The position numbers and the translations under genes were made by a program. The notes beneath the pieces were generated by a model. That model was given only the letters and a program-made list of their open reading frames with translations, was not told where the DNA came from and did not search any database. From assembly GCF_964340395.1 (NCBI RefSeq), contig NC_135553.1:2143501-2207500 (forward strand): a stretch of DNA of 64,000 nt. Direction: 5' to 3'. How positions within the stretch are numbered: position 1 is the stretch's first letter; each line of letters starts with the position of its first letter. This document shows, in pieces, positions 11,701-26,700 of the stretch. This DNA is from Glandiceps talaboti (lineage: Eukaryota > Hemichordata > Enteropneusta > Spengelidae).

Positions 11701-14700
11701 GACAATTATATCAATTTATGTTGTTAAGATTTCAATTGTCTTGAATCTAATGCTTGTTATCTGTTTTTGTGCATCGTAGTTTTAATTGCTTGTCTTGACG
11801 ATAAATTGAAAGGAAACAGTGTATTATGAAATCAACAATTTCCTGGTTTTTTGGTGTTATCTTGAATACTGCATACACATTTTGCATAAATAATATCTTG
11901 ATTCATTGCATTTCATCTTGTAGTGAAACCTGTGGATTTTATAGACACTGTCCTAGAAGCTGAATGTGAGGGAGATGATGATAAAATAGACGGATATTTA
12001 TGTGGATGTATCAAGAACTTGAGATCTAACAGAGCCAAACCAGATACTATGTTGTATCTGAGTTTGATGTACTTGGTTAAACTCAAACCATACTTAGTGA
12101 GTGGCAGTGAGGTTGTGGTTGATGTAAGTAACATCTATATACATTGTAGCATTAGAAGATGGTTTTTGTAGAATATGGAAATGGAGCTTGTTATCGTGGT
12201 ATCATTTCTTATTTTCTGAGTTTGATGTATGCTTACCTGTTGATGTTATCTTGATTGCTCTTTTTTCGAGAATGTACAGTGGGCCAGTGGCCAAAGTACT
12301 CATTGATTAATAAACATGTTACCTGTTGATGAAGTAAGATAGGAATGCTTATGTAATCATCTATAGGACAATAGGATGGTATTTTAGAAAGTATGCCATC
12401 ATGTGCCATGATAAGGTGATGTCAAAGGTAATACTTGTACAATGCTTTCAGCACAGTGTTAGAAAGCTACCATCATTGTTATGAAACTGGTTACCACCAT
12501 GATATATGTATAGACCTTATATTTCAAATAATAGGACTTAGAGAAATTCCAAATTATAGTAAATACACTGGTTAATAATCATTATGTTTATTACAGGGTT
12601 TGTGTAATTTACTTAAGAGAGATGTTGCTATGAGTTTCAAGAGTAAAGGAAACCCATTGGTATCAGTACTAGCATGTAATATATTGCTGTCGTCCTTTTC
12701 TGAAGAGGAAAACTGGCCAGAACAGTTTGTTAGGGTAAGACTGTGTCTTTTCCTACATGCTTTTATATAACAGTGTATTCCTTTATTTTGAAATGTTAAA
12801 CTGACAAGTATTTTGCTTGTTTGTCACTGATTTTGAGAATCTCATGTACATTTACACCGTGCATTCTGACTGGATATTAAGATTTTAATTCACCATAAAA
12901 GGTATTTCAGCAAAAAGGATGAAAAATAAATTAAATATAATTGGGATAGAATAGAATATAGAATAGAATAGAATAGAATAGAGTAGAATAGAATATAGAA
13001 TAGAATAGAATAGAATAGAATAGAATAGAATATAGAATAGAATAGAATATAGAATAGAATAGAATAGAATAGAATATAGAATAGAATATAGAATAGAATA
13101 GAATATAGAATAGAATAGAATAGAGTAAAATAGAATATAGAATGGAATAGAATAGAATATAGAATAGAATAGAATAGAGTAGACTAGAATATAGAATAGA
13201 ATAAATAGAATAGAGTAGACTAGAATATAGAATGGAATAGAATAGAATATAGAATAGAATAGAATAGAATAGAATAGAATAGAATAGAGTAGACTAGAAT
13301 ATAGAATAGAATAAATAGAATAGAATATAGAGTAGAATAGAATAGAACAGAGTAGAGTATAGAATAGAATATAGAATAGAATAGAATAGATAGACTGAAA
13401 TAGAATGGAATAGAATAGAATTGATAGAATAGAATAGAGGAGAATCATACATGAAATAAAGATGGACATCATTGTTTCTAGAATTTAAAAAAGAAGAAGA
13501 GAAACACAGGAAAACAAATGTCTTTTCATGATGAAATATGTGAAACCAGCACAGATGTGTCACTGAAATTTCAGTTGTGATGACTTGTGATGACAATTTG
13601 TGATGACTACATTGTTACACAACTACAATGTGCTGAGTCCTAGGATGATGAAAAACAAAGATGTAATGTGTGATTTCCTTGACAGATGGGATTGCTAGGT
13701 CAAAGGTCATCAAGTACAGATATAACATATTTATCATTTGCACTTCTGTCTTCATATTATACAACAAAGCTAATTAGGGAGAATAGTTTCTTGATATTAC
13801 TTGTCACCTAGCAACCTAATATTACTGAAGTGTACAAGTAATCAAAAAATACTTTTTTGAGTTGAATGATGTATTAGAAGTATAGGAGAGACTCCTTGAG
13901 CTGCAGTTTGTTGCTTAGCAACATTCAATATTCCTCTAATTGGTAATATTTGCTGAATGTAAGATTTTTCTGCACAACAACTCCTTGATGAAAAAGTCAG
14001 ATTTTGTTCAAATAATTGACTGGCTGAAGAAACTAATTAAAAAGGTGAAGTCTGTTTTCAAAAAAATTAATGTACAATACTAAAATATTTTACATTGTAC
14101 ATGTACATTTGTATACTATAGTTTTAGAATTCGGAAAGGCTCAGGTAGATTTTAACTTGCAAGATTTAAAAGTTGAATTTCAAGTATATTATTAAGTATT
14201 GATGATGTCATTTATTATAGCTTGTTGTACAGACTTTCTCAAGTCTCAGAGTTTTTTTCATTCTTAATGAATTATTCAGCTGAATATGCATGAAAAAAAA
14301 TAGCTATTGTCCTCTGTTTGTGCTTGTCGTCAATGCGGTTCTCTCCTTGGCAGTTATTTATATTCCTGAACTGCAGAGATGACTTTTGCTAGACCTCGGA
14401 TGTTCCAACCCTGATAGCAATGTTCAGTCATTTGTCGTATTGTATCAGAAGAACATCTGAGGTCTAGTAGCTAGACTATGATTGGACTGACTCTAATGAA
14501 TGTGTTCAATCTTGTCACAAAGTACTGTGTATAGATACAGAACTGTCAGTCTTGTCACAAAGTACTGTGTATAGATACAGAACTGTCAGTCTTGTCACAA
14601 AGTACTGTGAATAGATACAGAACTGTGGTTGGACTAACAGTGTTTTAACATCCACTATCAAACCAGACAGTTTCAAATATGTTCCAGTTACAGCTAGTGT

Positions 14701-17700
14701 TAAAACAAGAGTGTTAAAACAACAGTCTCATCTAAAAATTCCAGCCACAGATTCACTACTTATACTGTACTAAGACTGACTAATCCTTTCAACAGCAAAA
14801 TCTTAAATCTTAAAAATCAACTCCCATTATTTACTTTAACTTTTTGAATAAACCTGTCGATAAATGTTAATGCAGACAATATACTGTGGTGTGCATGCAC
14901 ATACAGCAGATGGGAATACAGATATTGAATGAACACACACGCCGCACGCCAGTGAATGGGATCTTGTCTCTAGTTGCTACTTTGTTATGTTTGCTACTTA
15001 GTGACTAGTGACTAGTTACAAGTTGTCACATGTACTGTGGGATCCAGTCTCTAGTTGCTACTTTGTTTCTACATGTGTAGATGACTAATCACATGTCTAC
15101 ATGAATGTACTATCTGGATTAATATGTGAATATTTTATCCATCATCTTTAATCATAGTTAATAATTTATCAATAATTATGAGTCGGAGAGTTCCGGGAAT
15201 ATGAATATATGTAATACTTCATTGTACACAGGCATTGTATGAAAATTATTGTTTGTCTGGTCGAGTTGTACAGTTTTTATGTTAGTATGATGTTGAGATA
15301 TAACCAATAATATTTGATGCCAAATTCCCATTCATCCCATCCCATAAATTAGAGTACATGAACTCTGAGACAGTTCTCATAAAATCCTTGAATTTCAAAC
15401 CATTCCTGAAAAGTCCTTGAAAAGTTTGATTCCTAGAAAACAAAATTATTGTGGCTATAAAAATGTTAAAAATTGCATACAGAGAATGTTAGTGATATTC
15501 TGTATCAATAATGAATTTCTTTAGGCACTGTAATGTTTTATCCCATAATAGGCACTGTAATGTTCCATCTCATAATAGGCAATGTAGTGTTCTACCCCAT
15601 AATATATAGAAAATAAATTCAACAAATTGTCATAGCACCATATTTTTGTTATGTAAACACAGAGTCACATCCATCGTAGAACAAACAATAAAGATGGTGA
15701 TGTAGTTCAAGAAGTAACAGCGTGATACTAATTTTGGTTACTTGTTGTCAAAATAATCTTTATGTATTTTCTAGAGACTACAATTTTTTTTCTTCATGAA
15801 TTATAAAACATAGTCCTTGCCACTCACTATATTTGGATTAGGTCGTATTGCCATATTCTGTTTAGAACTACTGAATTAATCATCTACAATCTTTAGTTTC
15901 CAGCTATTCTATCACTAATCGGTGAAATTTAAAACAACAAATTGTCTCCAATGTTAAATTATGAATAAATTTGACTAGATATTGTGTCGATTTATGATGT
16001 AACCATAGTAAAGTCAGACTAATTTCGATCAAAAATTTATAAAAAATTGAGATATATTGAGATGAGATGACGTGGCTTATTAGCTGTGACTGTGTATAAT
16101 CTTTATGTGCTGAATTTGTAGTCTTGCAACTAGTATTGTGTGGATTTCCACTGATATAAATTTGTAGTCTTGCAACTAGTATTGTGTGAATTTCCACTGA
16201 TATAAATTTGTAGTCTTGCAACTAGTATCGTGTGGACTTCCACTGATATAAATTTGTAGTCTTGCAACTAGTATCGTGTGGACTTCCACTGATATAAATT
16301 TTTTATCAAAAAATTCTCTTTTTGTCTAAGATGTTTCGTGATAATTATTGCATGATGCAAAGTGATAGCATTGTCAAATCTGACAAAAAGTGGATGGAAG
16401 CTGTGAAAAGATTTACATCTTTGATATTAAATACTGTGATAACATTTCATGGTTTAAAGGTGGTTAAATGGAAAACAAAACCAGCACTTTTTCATATATT
16501 TGAAGTAAAACATTATTAGTTCTCTAACATTTCACTGCTATTGCCTTGTAAGTATAACAAATAAGTCACCATTTTGGAAACGTTTAATAGGGTATGATTC
16601 ATATTCACATTGCACTTAGTATTCATATTTCATTCCACCATCCTCTCCTCGCATAGAGGAAACTATATCACCCTAAGAATGCTAACTGTCAATATACTGA
16701 TGACTCTCTTTCTGATTTATTGTATGTAGGTGTATGTTGAAGACTCCCTAGGTGAGAGAGTTTGGGTTGACAACCCTAAGTGTGCGGAATTTGTACAAAA
16801 TATACAGACTGCATTTGCAACTAAAGTACCCAAAAAAGGTGGCGTTTTGTACTCTTTAGAAGGCCAGAGACAAGGAGGTAGTACATCAGACTTAACACTA
16901 CCAGGTGAGATTGGAGAAGGAATTTTTTGAAAATTCATACCCATTCTTAGAAATAACCCTGTTATTTAAAAAGTAACATTTTCTTCAGAAAATCTACATC
17001 AATTGCTCTTTACTGTTCCACCTCTAGGAGGGACAGCGTCTTCCTACCCATACAAATCACTGACTCTTGTTTTGTCTTTCTTGTAAGACATCTCTAGCAC
17101 TATGAATTTGAAGAATAACACGGTTATTTGAATGTTTAAGGGCATAACTCATCAAAATTGATTATGTTTTAATGTATTTCTGTGACTAGAATGAGAAGTA
17201 TATATATTTTAAGTATTTTCACTTCAAAGTCTTCAATTGTAGTTGTATGTCCTGCACTGCAGTGAATGCTGTTACTTCTCTGCTAGACTGAGATACCGTG
17301 AACAGCTCTAATCTATTTCAACTTGATCAGCTGAAACCATAGACCCCTGGGTGGAGTGTCTATGCTGAAACCATAGACCCTTGGTGGAGTGTCTATGCTA
17401 AAACCATGTATGCTCCACAATGAATACATTAACAATCTATTATTTCTACCATAGGTGCAAGTCCTGGCCATGCTAGTGCTGATGAAGATGATAAAGGCAG
17501 TGAAGTAGCATCAGAAGCAGGGGAGTCTGTCACAGATAAAGACCCAGACTCAGATATTGATAAAGTTCCTATCATACCAAGGTACAGTAACAGTTATTTA
17601 TTAAAACTCGCATAGTTGTAACAGACCCCATTTGTGGCTAAAGTGTATATACAAGTTGGGCTATATACCCATGCCATGCACCAGTGCAAGTGTGGAGGAT

Positions 17701-20700
17701 GAAGTGTGGCATACGTAGGGTTTTTTGCATGAGTGCTTGCAGTGCTGTCTGTGGTCGTATTTTCAGGAGCGTAGCTAGTGAAAGTGGAGCAGAAATCACT
17801 GCAAGCATAAGTGCAAATACCCGTGAGTACCCACTCTGGCATTCACACAGCATGGGGTTCTGAGTACCCACAGAGGCATTCACACAGCGTGGGGTTCTGA
17901 GTACCCACACTGGCATTCACATGGCATAGGGTTCTGTTATTACATACATTGTATATTTATTTGAAAGAAGCAAATTTCTATCAAAATCATTCCATGCAAT
18001 TATGCTTAGTAGTTCTTGTACAACATGTACATACAAGGAATGATTGCACAGTCAGTGATTTGAAGGTAGGTATGCACTAGTGTTTTCAGTATTGCTCTGC
18101 AGTGCAAATGCCACCAGTATGTTTACTCAGTGCAAGTAATCACTGATATGTGTATATGTCATTCCACACACTAATAAGGGTGTTCACACCAGTGTGAATG
18201 GATGTGTCGACTCTGGTCCCAGTTTAATATGCTACTGTACATACATTCATACACATCTTAACTTTGAGATTTAGGTCTCCCTGCATCAGGTAACAAACAA
18301 TGTATGTGAACTCGGCCCAAGGAAGGGCTTGTCTGTTTACAAATTATGACTCCTCAGAGTCAACTCTAAAATTTGTAATGTGAATAGAGTATGAGACATA
18401 ATCAGAATTAGCATCTATAGTTTAATATGGACAGTGAGGTAGTGCAAACTTTGAGTTGACTAATGCCATAATGCCACTGTTATACATGCTAGACATGATG
18501 CAACATGTTTTTAGTAGTGTGAATGATATAAGAATATTTCAATATCATACACAATGTACCACCAAAAACCATATGGTAATGTCTGTAACACATGTTCATT
18601 ATATTGGAAATGTATGTAAAACATATATATTTCAATGAGTGTTCCAGACATGACCATATGTCACCACATGGGTTTTCAACTCATACTCAGTACACAAAGA
18701 CAGTATTAATATATAATTGAAATAGTCACTAACTCAGAAAACTGTTGAAAAGTGTTCTCCTGTAATTGGTAGAATTAGTGTCAATATATTATGAATCTGC
18801 CATTGTTATATGGGCTGGGTGGGGGTGGGGGTTGGGCTATTACAAAATTTGCACAGATTTCCATACTGAGTACCATCATGGGTGGGGGGGCTATTACAAA
18901 ATTTGCACAGATTTCCATACTGAGTACTATCATGGGGGGGGGGGGGGGGGGGGGGGGGGCTATTACAAAATTTGCACAGATTTCCATACTGAGTACTATC
19001 ATGGGGGGGGGGGGGGGGGCTATTACAAAATTTGCACAGATTTCCATACTGAGTACTATCATGGGGGTTGGGCTATTACAAAATTTGCACAGATTTCCAT
19101 ACTGAGTACTATCATGGGGGGGGGGGGGGGTATTGTGAAATTTGCATATATTTCCATACTGAGTACTATCATGGGGGGGGGGGGGTATTGTGAAATTTGC
19201 ATATATTTCCATACTGAGTACTATCATGGGGGGGGGGGTATTGTGAAATTTGCATATATTTCCATACTGAGTACTATCATGGGGGGGGGGGGTATTGTGA
19301 AATTTGCATATATTTCCATACTGAGTACTATCATGGGGGGGGGGGGTATTGTGAAATTTGCATAGATTTCCATACTGAGTACTATCATGGGGGGGGGGGG
19401 GGCTGGTATTGTAATATTTGCATAGTTTTTCATACCTAGTACCATCATTTTGGAAGAAGACCCCTGTACACCCAAGGAATTTGTTTTAAAGTACATTATA
19501 CTTTACCACCCATAATAAAAACTGACAAAAAATGTGAACATGTGAATTATAAAAAATCAAACTTTTACTAACAGGTATCTTGTGCTTCAAGAGAGTATAG
19601 AATGTGAAGTAGTTGAAACTATTAGGGAACAATTGACAAGACGTCAACCTATGGACACCGGATCTCGTAATATGCTGCGATTACTTACTGCTACATCTGG
19701 TATTGTTGATGTAAGGGTTGTTGCAGCTCCAAGACTTGAGATGTGGTTACAGAACCCAAAGGTATGATATCTGTATAGTATAGTATAAGATAAGATAAGA
19801 TAAGATAAATATTTATTGAGTCCCTTTTAGGGTAATTGGGTTATCTGCTATGAAAGATTATTAAAAAACAGTAAAATGTACATACAGTGTTGTTATTAAT
19901 AACATAATCTAAAACAATATATGTATAGTATGTCATCACATTTAATTTAAATTGTTTATTTTCAAAACTTACAAAACATTGAAATTTTAGGGGAGTATAT
20001 CATGGTTTCTTCTCTTCAGCCACAGTCACAAGGTACCATGTGCTACTAATTCCTAAATTTTTTGGGAGGGATATGTGTGTGTCAGTTTGGGAGGGCCTGT
20101 GTCTTGGGAGCCACAGTCTATGTCAAATTGTAGCTTTTTTTTGTCCCCCTGAATCCATACCTACTCCTCAAATTCCCAAACAAACTATAACTTTCAACTA
20201 GATACACATGATTTATCAAGGGAAACGATGACATTCACATGTCTCTTTGTTTTCATTGCTGTGATGTTAGCTAACCAGACCAGCCCAAGATTTACTGATG
20301 TCAGTTTGTTTGAATTGTAACACTCATACTCAAGAAGATGTTGATGTTATAGGACACTTAATCAGAATACGTCTGAAAACTAAACCTCTCATCAACCACT
20401 ACATGGTTTGTATACGGTGAGTTTATAATTATGATGTCCTCACCACAGTTTTCATATACATTGTTTTGTATATGGTGAGTTTATAATTATGATGTCCTCA
20501 CCACAGTTTTCATATACATTGTTTTGTATACGGTGAGTTTATAATTGTGATGTCCTCACCCCAGTTTTCATATACATTGTGTTGTATACGGTGAGTTTAT
20601 AATTGTGATGTCCTCACCCCAGTTTTCATATACATTGTTTTGTATACGGTGAGTTTATAACTTGGATTAGGTATGATGTCATCACCACTGCTTTCATGTA

Positions 20701-23700
20701 CATTGTTTGTATAGAGTGAGTTTATAACTTGGATGTATATGATGATCATCTTAGCCAGCTGTGTATAACTTTGATTATGCATCGGTTTCCTATCAAAGTG
20801 GTACAAGTTTGATTACCCATCAGTAGATATTCATATTCATTTTTATTGACGAATTCTTTTTAAAAAGAACATTGCCAAAACAAAGACACATATGTACAAT
20901 TACAAAGATACATCATTAAACTTTAAATGTTACAAAAAACAACAACAGTAAAATCACATTACATACAGCTGAAAGTAATAAAATTAAATACAAAAAAGTG
21001 TTTAAAAAAAAAAATCAAATGTCAATATTCAGTACCTTTTATGTAGTTGAGGGGGTGTAATATTTTGTTAGCTGTAGTGCAGCATTACTGTTCAGTAGAT
21101 ATGATGCCAGCATGTATTAAAGCCAGCTGTTATGGAATCTCTGAATCAGAGAACCAGAATACCATTTCCTGTCAAATGTAATTTCCCAGCATTCCATCTG
21201 ATGTCATATCATTTCCCAGTGTTCCATTTCATGTCAAATTTTGTCTCCCAGAGTTCCATTTATTGTCAGATGTCATATCCAAGAGAACTTACATTTCCCA
21301 GAGTTCCATGTTATTTCAAAATTTAGAGGGCATCAAAGATAAACCATTTTCATTGTTCCTGAATAAAAGCAATGAATTTGCAATCAACTAGTAGAAGTTA
21401 TTAAATCATTTCATAAACACATGATACATAAATACAAAGTTTAAAGTACTTCATTTGGAAGACAAAAATAATTTAAAGTGTGAGACAAGAGAGAAGATCT
21501 GAAAGTGTTTTGTTATAATTTAAAAAAAGTGTCAATATATTGTGTATTCACTATATGTAAGACTTTATCATCCTGATATTTTCATTTTTACAGAGAACTA
21601 CTAAACCAGCATGCTGAAAACCTATTCACAATATTGAAACATACAATTTACAATGAGTTATCAAACTCCAGAAATCCTAACAATATGCCGTTATTAGGTG
21701 TTATATTCCAACATTCACCGGAACCTGCAGCTAAGGTGAGTCTTTGAAGTCATTCTTGTCTTACTTTCAATACCAGACTACAGGCTACATTGTTCTTAGT
21801 TCCCTTACATATAGTGGCTGAGGGTACAACTGAGTACCAAGCGCTGTGCTGACATGTGCAACGTTTGTTTAGGGAATTTAACAGGCCTAAGTCTGGTTTT
21901 TGTGTCTTGTAGTGAATATTACTGTAAATCATGTCATAATTTAGTGATCTAACAATGATTTCTTTACTGATGTATGAGATGGAAGTGTTTTTGTACTAAT
22001 ACTTCAGTGTGTATGATATTTCATTATTTGTGTTGTTGTCTGTGTATTGAAAGCATCAATAATTTTTTCTGCTATCATTGTCCAATCTGCATCTGTATTT
22101 AAAAAAAACTAATGAGTTTTTAATACATTGTATGTGTTCAAGTCTTGCCATATTTTCACCAAATGATGATATTAGGCTTCACAATTTATTTCTATCTTCA
22201 CCCAGTTTTGTATAAATATCACCCACCATCTTACCACTTTGTCAGACTGCTATTGTTACTGGGGTCATAGAATTTGCATTACAAGTGACAACAATATATA
22301 AATAATGGTAATGTTGGGATGACCTGTCCATCGTATGTAGCTACACACCCAATGAATACAAGGCTAACTAACCCAATAATACTTTCACTATTGTCAAATT
22401 AATGGGAGATATCCTTAAACCACCATGTTAGATGCATGACTTGTTTTCAAGATGTGTCACTTTATATAAACATTCAGATTGTTTTCAATGGATTACTTGT
22501 GAACGGATGTGCATGTTGGTTTTACATATATATTCCATACAAAAGGAACACATGTACAACTATATTGTGATTTTGATGAAATATATCCAGATCTGTGGAG
22601 AATGATTTCAAAAACAACTTGAACTTCTTTTCCTATTTCAATAAAATATGAAATCTGTGAGACATTGGAATACAAATAAAAACAGGATGGTCTCAAAACT
22701 CAACTCTAAAAGTTTCCAAAATTCTGACCAGCTTTCTGCCTGTTAACAGAGCATCATCAGTTCAGCCGGTACAGAGTGAATGAATAGAAAGTAAAACATA
22801 GCTGTTAAATCTAGCATATTCTCTCTGGCACAGAAATTCAAAATGTCACTAATCTCTCTAGGATATCGTCATAGAAGGGTAATATTCAGAAATATTGACA
22901 ATTGAGTAGTCTTTAATAGTGTGCCAGGAGGCAGTTTACTTCTATGTCTGAAGATAAAACTTTTGACATTTTTAAATCTTTCATGATTGCCTCCAAGGTG
23001 TAGCTACTATTTTGATAACATTTGGATGAAATGGTCTGAAGTGAAATTTTATTTTATGAAAAAGACATGTAGAAGTGACAGAGGGTTTAACATCTCAAGT
23101 TTCATGGTCGGTATTAGAACATTGATAAAGACAGGGTAAACATTTCAGGTTTTCATGGTTAGTAGAACACTGATAAAGACAAATGAATGCAATGCATTAT
23201 TTTGAATCAATGAGATTATTTAAAAAAAAAGGAAATTGCCAATAAATTGTGTACCCATTCTTACAAACAGAATAATTTTTGTCCTGCTTAGTAACGATTT
23301 CTCAAGAAATGAAACCAGGATATCATACCTTCTATGTATGTTTTAAAATCTAAACCAATAGAAAGGTTAACAGTGTATGAGCTGGGTTATTCATGTTTTA
23401 CTGTCAGTATTTTTAGTATCAACTAGTGTTTGCAGCTACATGAACATCAATCTCTTTTAGCAGGTCTTGTTGATTTTGCCTTGCTAAATGTGGCTCATTT
23501 TAAACATGTTTGACCAACTGTTCAGATCTGTAGTTCCAACCGTTCTACAGCATTTATGAAGTTAAAATGTTGTATACCTGGGGATATGTGGATATGTTAT
23601 TGTAATATTTCTATAATTGTCATAAATATTGGCTTGCACAAGATATCATTATTTCATCCCAGTATTGTACAACATTCAACAAGGAAAAACTTGTGAGTGG

Positions 23701-26700
23701 AAATCACTATCACTACTTCACTCTCCACATCAAGACAAAATCACTTAAATCGTCCAAACTTCCCCAGAATAAACAAAAGAAAAAAGGGAATGTGACAATA
23801 TTTAAAACTGTACTTGATATATTTTATGTATACTAACTAATGCCATGTCTTTTTTGTGTATAGTATCTAGCTATGGTATTCCAAGAATTACTTGCAAATA
23901 GGGAAGACTATGGCCGAGCTGTGAGGGCGCTGCTCAGAGAAATTGTTCGTCAGTTACGCTATGATATCAGTTTTACATCATTTGCAATGGGTTTGATGAC
24001 AGAGAGAAGTGAGTCCCAGTTTACTGATATGGAGTCACAATTGAAAGTAAGTGGATGGATACAGCTTGCTAGCTACATTCATATAAATTTATACATGTCA
24101 CATGGTAGGATGGACGTTAGGCATTTACTAAATATCTGACGCCATAAATATGATATCGTGGCTGTTTTGTTAAAATTTATTGTTAGGAAATCTTGGTATG
24201 TGGTGCAAATGCACAATCTGAGCAGAAAATACATGTATCTGAACAGAAAAATAATCAGAGAGGGTGTTGATTCCGTTGGCCTATAATGTCCTCAGAAACT
24301 ATATATTAGTCATTTCCTTTGTATTTTATGCATTAATCAGTGTATAATAGTGAAATATATTACTGCATTATACCTGTACATATACACATGGCAGGTTAAT
24401 GCTATATGCAGTTTCAAGTTTAAGTTTATGGTCACAGCCAGATGTCTAAAGAAGCACTCTGTAACTGAAGTGGAGATCCTTGTATTATATTACAAAAAAT
24501 ATTGACTTTAACTGTCACTTCACTTCATATTTGTATATCTGTAGGTCATATATTACATCTGGTAGCACTTACAGAATAAATACATATTTTATATTTTCTG
24601 TGTCTGTAGGACAGATTGTTTACATCTCTAAGTGATCTGATAGCATTTACAGAATAAATACATATTTTATTATATTTTCTGTGTCTGTAGGACAGATTGT
24701 TTACATCTCTAAGTGATCTGATAGCACTTACAGAATTACTAAGTGTTACACCACAAGTCAAAGATGTGGCAGCTGCATTCAATAGAGGTGAACGGAGAGG
24801 TATGAATACAATATTTATTTGGGTTTGTCTTTTATCAGTTGTTCTCTTCTCCCTTCCAAAAATGTAAATCTTTAATATTTTTTTTGCATCATTTTTAGAG
24901 AAAGATATTTGACGATTTATTTAGCTAAGTACCAATGTATTCATAAATTCTTATTGTACTGTGGGAACACAGTAAAAATCATCCGATCACTTTTTACTCT
25001 TTACAGATTTACATAAATTATAAACAAACAGACAGACAGACAGACAGAGTATTAGTTTTCCCAGCGATGAATGTGCTTTTTTGTTGTTTTATATATATTT
25101 TTACATATCTCAAGAACAGTAGTGACACAAGTCATGGAAATTTCAGGTCAGAAGGCATTAATTTGAAGGAACTGAAAAATATCATTTTATCCAATTTTTA
25201 TGTGTGTAATTAGTGGTTAGCTTTTGATAGAGAATTTTACCCTGTATTAAATGTATAATTCCAGTTTCTGGTCAACACTAGGTGTTAAAGCCATCTCCAT
25301 ACTTGGTTATGTCAGGGCATTGAATGTATTTATATTTAATGAAAACACAGATTGAATACATTTTATATCACTTTTATTCACAGACAAGGATGTCCTCCAC
25401 AATTTCCACTCTCAGATTTCTTTGATTCAGAGAGATGCCATCTGGTGGCTTCACACCATTGTACCAACAATGTTTAAAGTCAATCTTACTGACTATGTCC
25501 ATTGGTAAGTGTATACTGCAGTGTTCCTATTCTACACACTGATGTCATGGTGTGCTTGTGTTTACTTTGAATGATCAGTTACTTTGTGTAATCATAGAGG
25601 GCGCTGTTTCAATAGATTCTTTGAGTATCTATCTTGGTGAAGATCTATTTTATTGAGAGTACTTATCTCTTAGAACATATATTCAGAAAACCTGGCTCAT
25701 GTAATTTTTTGAAATTCATCCATTTTATAGTGATGTTTATGTGAATGTGAAGTCAGTAATTAGAAGGGAGAAAAGTTGTGTATTTATGCTGGTTATCAAA
25801 AAGTTCTATATCACATTCAAAACATACACTTATATTTTGTATGGGTATGTCTCATTGAGTAAATTGTTGATAACATGGTATTATTTCAGTCTTCAGAAAG
25901 TGTTGTACTTGGAACAGCCTGATACTTACTTTGGTAAAGATAACTGGCCACCAGAAGCAGACAGAGCGTAAGTAAATAGAAGGATCTCTCCCAATACCTT
26001 CCCTACACACACACATACACACACAGACACAGACACACATACACAGACACAGACACACACAGACACAGACACACACACATACACACACATACAGACACAC
26101 ACAACATACATACACACACACTTGCACACATATACACATACAGAGTCAGAGTCAGTTTCATGCTGTCTTTTTGATCGTTTTTTTGTACACAAGTAAATTT
26201 TTTTGGCATATTGTATGAAAGGCTGACAACTTCAGATTGGAAGTGTATTTGCTAATGTTATTTTATTCGTTCTCAGAATCATTGGGAATTATTACAGAAC
26301 AGCACAATGTATGAATTGCTATGTGTCTTGATTCAACATGTCCAATTAATCATCACCATGTTGTTGTATTTCAGTATGTTATTTAAATTACTGTCAGAAG
26401 TACCAGTCCAAGAAGACACATTGATGCGAGTTTTAGTGATTGGTTTGTCGCGTGAATTACCATTGGCACCAGCTGAGGCCTTGGATCTTGCCGATAAATT
26501 GGTGAGACGGGCAGCCATGTTGTACACAGAAGGTAGGTGCTGGTGTCAGTCATGATACAACACTATATACACAGTTATACCATGAACCATGTTAAGGTGA
26601 TAAAGATGTAATTAATCAGTACTACTTTGGCATTGAACCACTTTTTGTAAGGTGCAAATATCTTCCTTACAATATCCCTTCGATATCAATTCTGTGTTAC

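Larger units (their letters stand above)
12735..16729 (+). other. INTS1: INTS1 intron 4 (about 4.0 kb)
   Basis: No exon or gene recognised. Carries a 500-bp TAGAA array, a 41-bp triplication, a 27-bp triplication and a 46-bp fourfold repeat, all listed separately; otherwise A+T-rich unique-looking DNA. Confidence 0.75.
17582..19574 (+). other. INTS1: INTS1 intron 6 (about 2.0 kb)
   Basis: Holds the second copy of the fold-back dispersed repeat and the poly-G minisatellite. No exon or gene recognised between or around them. Confidence 0.75.

Noticed and set aside
12885-13596. Minus-strand open frames of 195 and 100 codons rich in Tyr, Ser, Ile, Leu and Phe
   Set aside because: They are the translation of the TAGAA satellite; period 5 keeps frames free of stops.
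18766-19496. Long frames on both strands across the poly-G minisatellite
   Set aside because: Gly- or Pro-run frames created by the repeat, changing frame at each G run.
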